Part shown: positions 1 through 5,493 of the stretch, piece by piece
Position numbering within the stretch: position 1 is the first letter of the stretch
Layout: each line of letters begins with the position of its first letter
Source: DATDOY01 sp035293045
GTDB taxonomy: Bacteria; Actinomycetota; Acidimicrobiia; IMCC26256; JACPCJ01
Direction of reading: 5' to 3'
DNA: 8,223 bases
NCBI GenBank assembly: GCA_035293045.1
Contig: DATDOY010000074.1
Span: 1-8,223 of the forward strand
The notes under the pieces: generated by a model
What the model was told of the DNA's origin: nothing
Databases searched by the model: none
The model's input: only the letters and a program-made list of their open reading frames with translations
Position numbers and translations under genes: made by a program

Positions 1-343
1 TGCGGTATTCGAGGTTGGAGTACCCCGTGGCGATCTCGAGTCCGGCGCCGACCGCGCCGACGTCGAGCGGCGACCGGCCCAGGTTGGTGTGGATGATCAC
101 GCCCGTGGCGTTGATCACACGGCGGAGGAGCGCCGACGCGATGTCCTCGGCATCCGAGCGGGCCGCCGCCACGATGTCGCCGACGGTGCTCGGATCGTGT
201 CCCGCGTCGATGCGGGCGCGAGCGGCGTCGATGGCGCGTCGCGCACAATCGGCCACGAGGGCCGGAGGCAGACTGGTTCCGGCGAGTTCGGCGATGACCC
301 GTTCGACGGCGGGGAGCGACCGCCGTGCGTCCTCGGAAGGCAT
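1..343 (-). CDS. selA: L-seryl-tRNA(Sec) selenium transferase (selenocysteine synthase), 5' part
   Basis: SelA is a PLP enzyme that converts seryl-tRNA(Sec) to selenocysteyl-tRNA(Sec) using selenophosphate, in the cytoplasm. The first 114 residues are visible; the gene runs off the left edge before the PLP-lysine region. Seen: an N-terminal helical part with LPAVERVIAEL (residues 10-20), then the SelA signature INATGVIIHTNLGR (77-90) and GYSNLEY (107-113). These motifs are strongly typical of SelA, and the start-to-motif distance fits the family. The start is the ATG at 343. A GAGG lies only 2 nt upstream, too close for a normal Shine-Dalgarno, so the message may be leaderless (see 350-359). 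It is divergent from the PBP gene. Its presence implies selB, selD and a tRNA-Sec elsewhere; none is visible here. PLP-dependent paralogues of SelA that lack the Sec function exist, so the role is likely rather than proven. Confidence 0.9.
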   Translation of the reverse strand, partial: MPSEDARRSLPAVERVIAELAGTSLPPALVADCARRAIDAARARIDAGHDPSTVGDIVAAARSDAEDIASALLRRVINATGVIIHTNLGRSPLDVGAVGAGLEIATGYSNLEYR

Positions 344-349
344 GACCTC

Positions 350-359
350 AGCGTACGCT
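350..359. promoter_or_regulatory. Symmetric -10 element, putative bidirectional promoter for selA and the PBP gene
   Basis: AGCGTACGCT is a perfect 10-bp palindrome in the 23-bp gap between the two divergent genes. It gives TACGCT, a match to TANNNT, on both strands, sharing the central TA. The plus-strand box ends 7 nt before the GTG at 367 and the minus-strand box ends 6 nt before the ATG at 343. A start site about 7 nt after each box would fall on, or within a base of, each start codon, giving two leaderless messages. No convincing -35 box is seen on either strand. It could instead be an operator. Confidence 0.4.
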
Positions 360-366
360 TCGAGGC

Positions 367-2562
367 GTGAGCGGCCCCCGCCCGACCGTCCCGCCGCGGG
401 CGTTCCGGAGACTCTCGTTCTACGACTGGATGCGCAGCGGCTCTCGCGCGCGCCGACTGTTCCGTGTCGTCGGCGTCATCACCGTCATGTCGGTGCTGAT
501 TCCGGGAACCGCCTTCGCCATCGTGTTGGGTTCGTATCTGTTCTTGCCCCTCCCCGCCGCCCTCCCCGACGAACACGGCACTCCGGCCTCCCAGATCAGC
601 GTGCTCTACGCGGCCGACGGCACGCGCTTTGGCGAGTTCCGGTTCGCCGAGCAGTCGGTTCCAGTGCCCTCCGAACAGATCCCCGACACCATCCGCGACG
701 CCGTGATTGCGGCCGAGGACCACGACTTCTTCACGCACGACGGAGTCGACTTCGAAGCGGTGGGCAGGGCGATCATGGCCAACCTCACGGCGGGCCGCAT
801 CGTGCAGGGCGGGTCGACGATCTCCCAGCAGTTGGTCAAGAACCTTTACTTCGAGAACCGCGGCCGGTCGTTGATTCGCAAAGCCCAAGAAGCGCTGCTC
901 GCCGCGCAGCTCGAACGCGAGTTCTCCAAAGAGGAGATCCTCGTGAAGTACCTCAACACCGTCTACCTCGGCGAGTCCACGTTCGGGGTCGAGGCGGCGT
1001 CGCAGTCGTACTTCCGGCACCCCGCGTCGGAACTCACGTTGTCGGAGTCCGCGCTCCTCGCGGGGGTCATCCCTGCTCCGAGCCTGTATTCGCCGCGGGC
1101 GAATCCCGTGGGTGCCGAGGAGCGCCGTCTCCGGGTGCTCGACCAGGTCGAGCAGCACGGCCTCGCGACGCCCGAGGAGGTCGCGGCCGCTCGAGCGGAA
1201 ACGCCCACCGTGCATCCGCCAGCCGGATTCGTCGGCCAGTACCCCTACTTCTACGACTACGTGCGTCTCTACCTCGAGGAGCACGGCTACTCGGACGACC
1301 TGGTGTTCAAGGGCGGACTGAAGATCGAGACCACGCTCGACCCTGCGCTGCAAGAGCAGGCCGAGAAAGTCGTGCGCGAGACGCTCCCCAATCCCGAGGA
1401 CCCGCACGCCGCCCTCGTGAGCGTCGAACCCCAGACCGGGTTCGTGCGTGCGTTGGTGGGAGGTCGCGACTTCGAGGCGCTCAAGGTGAACTTGGCCCTC
1501 GGACCGAAGGGGTTTCGCGGTCCGGGGCGCCAGGCCGGGTCGTCGTTCAAGCCGTTCGTCTTGACCCGCGCGCTCGAGGCGGGGCTCAAACCCGAGAAGG
1601 TCTACCCCGCGCCCGCGTCGGTCCAGCCGGAAGGGTTCGCCAAACCGGTCAAGAACTTCGGTGACTCCGGCTACGGGTCGGCCAATCTCCGCAAGGCGAC
1701 GGCGGCATCCATCAACACGGTGTTCGTGCAGCTCATCCTCGACGTCGGGGTCGAAGAGACGGCGGAACTCGCCACGAAGCTCGGCATCACCACCTTCGAC
1801 TTCGAGAAGCCGATCTACGGCGGCATTGCCATCGGCACCCAAGAAGTCATGCCCATCGACATGGCGTCGGCGTTCTCCGTGTTCGCGGCGCGCGGAATGC
1901 GGGCCGAGCCGACGCCCATCCTTCGCATCACGACCGCCGACGGCAAGGTGCTCGAGGACAACACGAACCCTAAGCGCAAGCGCGTGCTCGCCGAGGACGT
2001 CGCCGACACCGTGAACGACGTGTTGCGCGACGTTGTCGAAGGGGGCACCGGCCGCGCCGCCAAGATCGGTCGTCCCGCGGCCGGCAAGACGGGGACGTCG
2101 CAGGACTTCCAGAACGCGTGGTTCGTCGGCTACACGCCCGCGCTCTCGACCGCGGTGTGGATGGGGTATCCCGAGGCCAACATCCCGATGAAGAACATCC
2201 ACGGCGTGAGAAGCGTGACCGGCGGCAGCCTTCCCGCCAAGATGTGGGCGGCGTTCATGAAAAAGGCGCTGGCCGACGTGCCCAAGACCGAGTTCACCGA
2301 CCCTGCGCCGCTGGACTCGCTCCGCGAGCGAGCACTGCGCAAGCAACGCGGCGGGTTCGATCTCGGGAACCGCAAGTTCCCCGGCGGGTTCCCCGACGAG
2401 GGGTCGTACTACGAGCCGTCGCCGAAGCCGGAGGCGCCCCCACCACCACCTGACGAGAGCACAACGACGACGACCCCCGGCACCTCGAGCTCATCGAGTT
2501 CCACGACCACGTCGTCGATCCCCTTCGTCACCACCACGACAGGCGGCGGCCTCTTCGGGTGA
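367..2562 (+). CDS. Class A penicillin-binding protein (peptidoglycan glycosyltransferase / DD-transpeptidase)
   Basis: This is a bifunctional enzyme that polymerises lipid II and cross-links stem peptides outside the membrane. Seen in 731 residues: a short basic cytoplasmic tail, one membrane segment (about 33-58), then a GT51 domain with the catalytic Glu at E117 in EDHDFFTHDG, GGSTISQQ at 148-155, and the later KAQEALLAAQLE and KYLNTVYLGE motifs. The transpeptidase domain has the acyl-enzyme serine in SSFK (S392-K395), SIN (448-450) and KTGT (574-577). All motifs are intact. The last ~48 residues are a low-complexity Pro then Ser/Thr tail, common in actinobacterial PBPs and probably disordered or wall-spanning. 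The GTG start at 367 lacks a properly spaced Shine-Dalgarno; an internal ATG (residue 22) would still keep the membrane segment. It is divergent from selA and convergent, 27 bp apart, with the next gene; no clear terminator lies between them. Confidence 0.95.
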   Translation: MSGPRPTVPPRAFRRLSFYDWMRSGSRARRLFRVVGVITVMSVLIPGTAFAIVLGSYLFLPLPAALPDEHGTPASQISVLYAADGTRFGEFRFAEQSVPVPSEQIPDTIRDAVIAAEDHDFFTHDGVDFEAVGRAIMANLTAGRIVQGGSTISQQLVKNLYFENRGRSLIRKAQEALLAAQLEREFSKEEILVKYLNTVYLGESTFGVEAASQSYFRHPASELTLSESALLAGVIPAPSLYSPRANPVGAEERRLRVLDQVEQHGLATPEEVAAARAETPTVHPPAGFVGQYPYFYDYVRLYLEEHGYSDDLVFKGGLKIETTLDPALQEQAEKVVRETLPNPEDPHAALVSVEPQTGFVRALVGGRDFEALKVNLALGPKGFRGPGRQAGSSFKPFVLTRALEAGLKPEKVYPAPASVQPEGFAKPVKNFGDSGYGSANLRKATAASINTVFVQLILDVGVEETAELATKLGITTFDFEKPIYGGIAIGTQEVMPIDMASAFSVFAARGMRAEPTPILRITTADGKVLEDNTNPKRKRVLAEDVADTVNDVLRDVVEGGTGRAAKIGRPAAGKTGTSQDFQNAWFVGYTPALSTAVWMGYPEANIPMKNIHGVRSVTGGSLPAKMWAAFMKKALADVPKTEFTDPAPLDSLRERALRKQRGGFDLGNRKFPGGFPDEGSYYEPSPKPEAPPPPPDESTTTTTPGTSSSSSSTTTSSIPFVTTTTGGGLFG

Positions 2563-2589
2563 TCAACCATCCAAGAACGAGGGCTGGCG

Positions 2590-3504
2590 TCAGCGCTTGC
2601 CGCCGGGGGCGTCGCTTTGATTGCCGCCGGGACACTGCAGCACCGCCTCGCACGCGGCGCGGATCAGCGGTGAGTAGGTGACCTCCTCCGAGCGGAATCC
2701 CAGTGGCGCGTAGGCCCGTGAGCCGACGCCGACAACCTCGGCGTTGGAGTTGACGAGGGGTCCCCCGGGAAACGCCCCGGAGATACCCGCGTCGTGCTGG
2801 ATCCCCGCCGACGACACGTCGCTCACGAACCCCTGGGTGATGGACGCGCTCGCCCCGCCGATTCCGGCGACGGCGAAGACGCGCTGGCCGAGGCCGAGCG
2901 GCGGGTCGCCCGGTGCCCACTCGAGCCGGGGCTGGTTGGGTTTCTTGATCACGAGCAGGGCGAGGTCTTTCGACTCGTCCCACGTCCACAGCGTCGCCGC
3001 CACTTCCTCGCCGCCTTTGCGCAGGCGAATCTCGGGGCCCGGTCGGGTGGTGGCGGCCCGGACGACAAAGAGCGACGTCAGCAGATACGACTGTTCGGCG
3101 TCGGCGGCGACGACGAAGGCCGAGCCGACCTCGGGCTGGCCGTCGGGGTCGCGGGTCGACACGAACCACACCGACGGGCCCGCTTGCTCGAGGATGTCCT
3201 GGAGCGTGTCCTCGCTGGCCTGCAGCTCCTGGAGCGGCTCGAGCTCGGCCCGGATCTGGCTCCGGGCGTCGTCGGCCTCCCCCTTGATCTTGTCGAGCGC
3301 GTCCTCGAGCGCTTCCTGACTTTCGCCGGTGAACCGGTCGACCTTGTCCTCGAGTTGCTGGAGCCGCCACTGGTAGAAGGCGAAGAGGACGGCACCGCTG
3401 AAAGAGGCGCCGACGCCCGCGGCGAAGAGGAACATGACCGTGCCGAGGGCCGTTTTGGGCACGATCACGTCTCGCCATCGTCGGTGCTCTCGCCGGGCCA
3501 CCAT
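2590..3504 (-). CDS. Membrane-anchored coiled-coil protein with a catalytically dead trypsin/HtrA-like domain
   Basis: 304 residues. Seen: a basic N-terminus, one hydrophobic segment (about 18-46), a charged Glu/Lys/Gln-rich helical stretch likely to form a coiled coil (47-105), then a trypsin-like fold of the S1C (HtrA/DegP) type at about 109-290. It aligns well with the family at GSAFVVA, SKDLALLVI and IQHDAGISGAFPGGPLVN. Where active enzymes have TNAHVV it has TSLFVV, so the catalytic His is F146; where they have GNSGGPL it has AFPGGPL, so the catalytic Ser is P246. Asp (D180) is kept. There is no PDZ domain. Cys285 and Cys291 could form a disulfide outside the cell. A binding or scaffold role is inferred, with no proven target. 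The ATG at 3504 has no Shine-Dalgarno; a TACGAT box ends 9 nt upstream, so a near-leaderless message is possible. An in-frame GTG at residue 13 is an alternative start. Confidence 0.85.
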   Translation of the reverse strand: MVARREHRRWRDVIVPKTALGTVMFLFAAGVGASFSGAVLFAFYQWRLQQLEDKVDRFTGESQEALEDALDKIKGEADDARSQIRAELEPLQELQASEDTLQDILEQAGPSVWFVSTRDPDGQPEVGSAFVVAADAEQSYLLTSLFVVRAATTRPGPEIRLRKGGEEVAATLWTWDESKDLALLVIKKPNQPRLEWAPGDPPLGLGQRVFAVAGIGGASASITQGFVSDVSSAGIQHDAGISGAFPGGPLVNSNAEVVGVGSRAYAPLGFRSEEVTYSPLIRAACEAVLQCPGGNQSDAPGGKR

Positions 3505-3513
3505 GTGGCGGGC

Positions 3514-3519
3514 ATCGTA
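3514..3519 (-). promoter_or_regulatory. Putative -10 box for the pseudoprotease gene
   Basis: TACGAT on the minus strand fits TANNNT. The expected start site would be 2-3 nt before the ATG at 3504, which agrees with the missing ribosome binding site. No good -35 is seen. Confidence 0.3.
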
Positions 3520-3528
3520 GGCGCACCT

Positions 3529-3547
3529 GTGGGGTCGCAGGCCCCAC
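3529..3547. promoter_or_regulatory. Inverted repeat between divergent promoters, possible operator
   Basis: GTGGGGTC, loop GCA, GGCCCCAC: an 8-pair stem, seven Watson-Crick pairs plus one T-G. It lies between the minus-strand -10 candidate (3514-3519) and the plus-strand one (3549-3554), over the expected -35 regions of both. That position suits a regulator acting on both genes. It could also form a hairpin if transcribed. No regulator family is recognised from the sequence. Confidence 0.35.
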
Positions 3548-3548
3548 G

Positions 3549-3554
3549 TAGAAT
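3549..3554 (+). promoter_or_regulatory. Putative -10 box for the Nudix-MBL operon
   Basis: TAGAAT matches TATAAT at five of six positions. A start near 3561 would leave a leader of about 30 nt containing the ribosome binding site GGAG at 3580-3583, which is 7 nt before the ATG at 3591. The -35 region is weak and is covered by the inverted repeat at 3529-3547. Confidence 0.4.
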
Positions 3555-3590
3555 CGACCCGTTCGAACTGTCTCGGGACGGAGCCAACCC

Positions 3591-4469
3591 ATGCGGGAGC
3601 ACGCGGCGATCGAGGTGCGAGACGCCGCCACGGTCATGCTCGTTCGCAACGCTCCCGCGCTGCAGGTCTTCATGCTGCTCCGCAACCTGCGGTCCGAGTT
3701 CGTCGGCGGCGCATTCGTGTTCCCCGGGGGTGCCGTCGACCCCGGCGATCGTGAGGCCCATCTCGAGCCGGAATGTGCCGGGCGGACCGACGCCGAGGCC
3801 AGCGCCGCCCTTGGCGTGGCGCGGGGCGGACTGGCCTTTTGGGTGGCCGCTATCCGCGAGTGCTTCGAGGAGGCGGGCGTGCTGCTCGCCTGTCATGCCG
3901 AGACCGGCGAGATCGTCGATTTCTCCGATCCCAACGTCGCCGCGCGCTTCGAGGTGCACCGCGCCGCCGTTGACGCCGGCGAGCGACGGCTCATCGACGT
4001 CGCGCGTGAGGAACACCTCGTCCTCGACGTCGCCTCCACGTTCTACTTCTCGCACTGGATTACGCCGGTGGGTGCCCCGCGGCGTTACGACACGCGGTTC
4101 TTCGTCGCCGCCGCCCCACCCAACCAGACGCCGCTGCCTGACAACCGCGAGGCCGTCGATTCCGTGTGGATCGAGCCGTCAGAGGCGCTCGCCCTCGCCG
4201 AGAGGGGCGAGATGGAGATGATCTTCCCCACGATCAAGAGTCTCGAGGCCATCGCCCGCTTTTCCACCGCCGAGGAGCTGCTCGACGCCGCGCAGGCGAT
4301 CGACGAAGTGCCGACGATCCTGCCCCGCATCACCGCCGATTCGCACGGCATGCGGATCCTGCTTCCCGGCGACCTCGGCTACGACGCGGTGATCGATCCG
4401 CCCGAGGGTTCCATCACCGACTTGCCCCGCCCCGTGCCGTCCGCGATTCGTGGGAGTTCCGATGCCTGA
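3591..4469 (+). CDS. Nudix hydrolase, NUDT19 (RP2)-like
   Basis: A 292-residue Nudix-fold protein that would cleave a nucleoside diphosphate linked to another group. The first half of the Nudix box is FPGGAVD (44-50) and the second half is RECFEEAGV (89-97), carrying the metal-binding Glu residues. They are separated by about 35 extra residues (PGDREA... to ...AFWVAA), instead of the few found in a normal GX5EX7REUXEEXGU box. A split box of this kind is the mark of the NUDT19/RP2 group, whose mammalian member is a CoA diphosphatase, so CoA or acyl-CoA is a plausible but unproven substrate. A C-terminal helical region (about 195-250) follows, also typical of the group. The ATG at 3591 has GGAG 7 nt upstream. 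The stop overlaps the next gene by 8 nt, so the two are translationally coupled. Confidence 0.88.
   Translation: MREHAAIEVRDAATVMLVRNAPALQVFMLLRNLRSEFVGGAFVFPGGAVDPGDREAHLEPECAGRTDAEASAALGVARGGLAFWVAAIRECFEEAGVLLACHAETGEIVDFSDPNVAARFEVHRAAVDAGERRLIDVAREEHLVLDVASTFYFSHWITPVGAPRRYDTRFFVAAAPPNQTPLPDNREAVDSVWIEPSEALALAERGEMEMIFPTIKSLEAIARFSTAEELLDAAQAIDEVPTILPRITADSHGMRILLPGDLGYDAVIDPPEGSITDLPRPVPSAIRGSSDA
4452..4456 (+). promoter_or_regulatory. Ribosome binding site that decides the MBL start
   Basis: GGGAG lies 5 nt before the ATG at 4462, inside the end of the Nudix gene. It favours ATG 4462 over the in-frame GTG at 4450, for which this same sequence would be downstream. Confidence 0.6.
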
Positions 4470-5277
4470 CCTAACCCCCGGCGTCGCCAGCGCCCTCTCG
4501 CCGCTCATCCGGCGCGTCGTCGCGCCCAATCCGTCGGCGATGACCGGCCCGGGGACCAACTCCTACCTGGTGGGCATCGACGAGGTCGCCGTCATCGACC
4601 CCGGTCCCGATGACAAGAAGCACATCGACGCCATCGTCGGCGCGGCGATGAAGGAGCGCGTCCGGTGGGTGATCCTCACGCACACCCATCCTGACCACGC
4701 GCCCGGCGCGCAGCGCATCAAGAAGCTCACCGGCGCGGAGATCCTCGCGTTTTCCAAGAAGAACGCCTTCTTCGAGGTCGACGCCACGCTTTCGGACGGC
4801 GACACGATCGAGGGGACGGAGTGGGGGCTCGAGGTGATGCATACGCCAGGGCACGCCGACGACCACCTCTGCTTCATGCTCGAGGAGGAGCGCGTGGTCT
4901 TCACCGGCGATCACATCATGCAGGGCACCACCGTCATCGTGTCCGACATGGCGTCCTACATGGATTCGCTGGAGAGGCTGCGCAAGTTGCGGCGCATTTC
5001 ACGGCTGTGCCCCGGCCACGGCGACGTGATCGACGACTTCACCGCCACGATCGAGCAGTACATCGAACATCGCAAGATGCGCGAGAAGCAGGTGCTGAAG
5101 GCGCTCGCTGGGGGCCCGGTCAAGATCCCCGAGATCGTCGCCAAGATCTATGGCGGCGTGATCCCCGACGAGCTGATGGAGGTGGCGGCGCACCAGGTCC
5201 ACGCCCACCTCGCCAAGCTGAAGAAGGAGGGCAAGGCGGCCGGTCGCGGGTTCGACTCCACCTGGAAGGCCGCCTAG
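4462..5277 (+). CDS. Metallo-beta-lactamase-fold hydrolase, LACTB2-like
   Basis: 271 residues from ATG 4462. Seen: an N-terminal TGPGTNSYLVG, the zinc motif HTHPDH (H74, H76, D78, H79), H131 in TPGHADDH, D150 in TGDH and H186 in CPGHG: a complete two-metal site. A C-terminal winged-helix-like part (about 205-255) ends in HLAKLKKEGKA...STWKAA, resembling the end of LACTB2, where the mammalian enzyme is a single-strand-specific endoribonuclease. RNA or another phosphodiester is a possible substrate; glyoxalase II-like thioester hydrolysis is an alternative. It overlaps the Nudix gene by 8 nt (ATGCCTGA), so the two are probably co-expressed. Nudix and LACTB2-like proteins being produced together suggests related metabolite clean-up, which is inference. 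The last 43 bases of the gene are repeated 68 bp downstream. Confidence 0.9.
   Translation: MPDLTPGVASALSPLIRRVVAPNPSAMTGPGTNSYLVGIDEVAVIDPGPDDKKHIDAIVGAAMKERVRWVILTHTHPDHAPGAQRIKKLTGAEILAFSKKNAFFEVDATLSDGDTIEGTEWGLEVMHTPGHADDHLCFMLEEERVVFTGDHIMQGTTVIVSDMASYMDSLERLRKLRRISRLCPGHGDVIDDFTATIEQYIEHRKMREKQVLKALAGGPVKIPEIVAKIYGGVIPDELMEVAAHQVHAHLAKLKKEGKAAGRGFDSTWKAA
5235..5277 (+). repeat. Direct repeat, copy 1 (end of the MBL gene)
   Basis: Encodes the last residues AGRGFDSTWKAA and the stop. It matches 39 of 43 bases of the copy at 5303-5345. Confidence 0.9.
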
Positions 5278-5293
5278 GACGGCGGAGCCGTCC
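5277..5293 (+). other. Hairpin just after the MBL stop
   Basis: GGACGGC, loop GGA, GCCGTCC: a perfect 7-bp stem beginning on the last base of the stop codon. It is followed by AAGAAG, with no T tract, so it is not a classical intrinsic terminator, but it could cap or protect the 3' end of the operon transcript. Confidence 0.5.
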
Positions 5294-5302
5294 AAGAAGA
5301 TG

Positions 5303-5345
5303 GGCGGCCGGTCGCGGGTTCGACTCAACCTGGAGGGCGGCGTAG
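5303..5345 (+). pseudogene. Remnant second copy of the MBL gene 3' end
   Basis: Repeats the bases at 5235-5277 with four substitutions. In the matching frame it reads AGRGFDSTWRAA and a TAG stop. Three changes are silent third-position changes (Ser TCC to TCA, two Ala GCC to GCG) and one is Lys to Arg. This is the pattern left by selection on protein, so both copies seem once to have been real gene ends. The copy is 68 bp away, out of frame with the main gene, and has no start of its own. Upstream similarity fades after an AAGAAG stretch. It probably derives from a paralogue or foreign allele after recombination. Confidence 0.65.
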
Positions 5346-5352
5346 CCCCTCC
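5332..5352 (+). other. Hairpin overlapping the end of the remnant copy
   Basis: GGAGGG (5332-5337) pairs with CCCTCC (5347-5352) around a 9-nt loop containing the remnant's TAG. No T tract follows, so a role in termination is only possible. Confidence 0.3.
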
Positions 5353-5356
5353 GTCT

Positions 5357-5441
5357 TCCGCGCCGAGCGCGCGATTCGCGGCCCGTGCGTTGATCCGGCG
5401 CGCGCAGGGCGCGCGAACCGCCCAAACTTCTCCGCGCCGAG
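5357..5441 (+). repeat. Imperfect direct repeat in the spacer before the HTH/PAS gene
   Basis: TCCGCGCCGAG occurs exactly at 5357-5367 and 5431-5441. Each copy is followed within about 25 nt by a CCGTGCGT (near 5383-5390 and 5450-5457), so a longer unit of roughly 35-40 bp with an indel seems to be duplicated with a spacing of about 74 bp. Apart from the three hairpins and two repeats, I see no gene in 5346-5493. Confidence 0.45.
5399..5415 (+). other. GC hairpin in the spacer
   Basis: CGCGCGC, loop AGG, GCGCGCG: a perfect 7-bp stem with a 3-nt loop, the same geometry as the hairpin at 5277-5293. No T tract follows. Confidence 0.4.
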
Positions 5442-5493
5442 GCAGGGATCCGTGCGTAGACGGCGAAACGGGTAGGCAGCGCTGACGAAGGGG

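Noticed and set aside
15..1664. A 549-codon plus-strand open frame across selA and the PBP gene
   Set aside because: It is out of frame with both recognised proteins and has a typical Arg/Pro-rich GC shadow composition.
115..2346. A 743-codon minus-strand open frame opposite the PBP gene
   Set aside because: Its translation is Arg/Gly/Glu-rich with no recognisable motif. It mirrors a PBP gene with all catalytic motifs and also crosses selA in the wrong frame. Long antisense frames are expected at this GC content.
2563..2589. Terminator in the gap between the convergent PBP and pseudoprotease genes
   Set aside because: No stem of useful length or T tract in the 27 bp; termination may use Rho or sites inside the genes.
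4450..4461. GTG 4450 as the MBL start
   Set aside because: No ribosome binding site precedes it at a normal distance, whereas GGGAG is correctly spaced for ATG 4462.
5238..5275. A tRNA 3' half, because GGTTCGACTC looks like a T-loop (and a nearby selA made tRNA-Sec attractive)
   Set aside because: The flanking bases (GCGGG and CCACC) do not pair as a T-stem, no acceptor or anticodon arm is found, and the bases encode the conserved end of the MBL protein.
5277..5293. Intrinsic terminator after the MBL gene
   Set aside because: The stem is good, but the following bases are AAGAAGATG, with no U tract.
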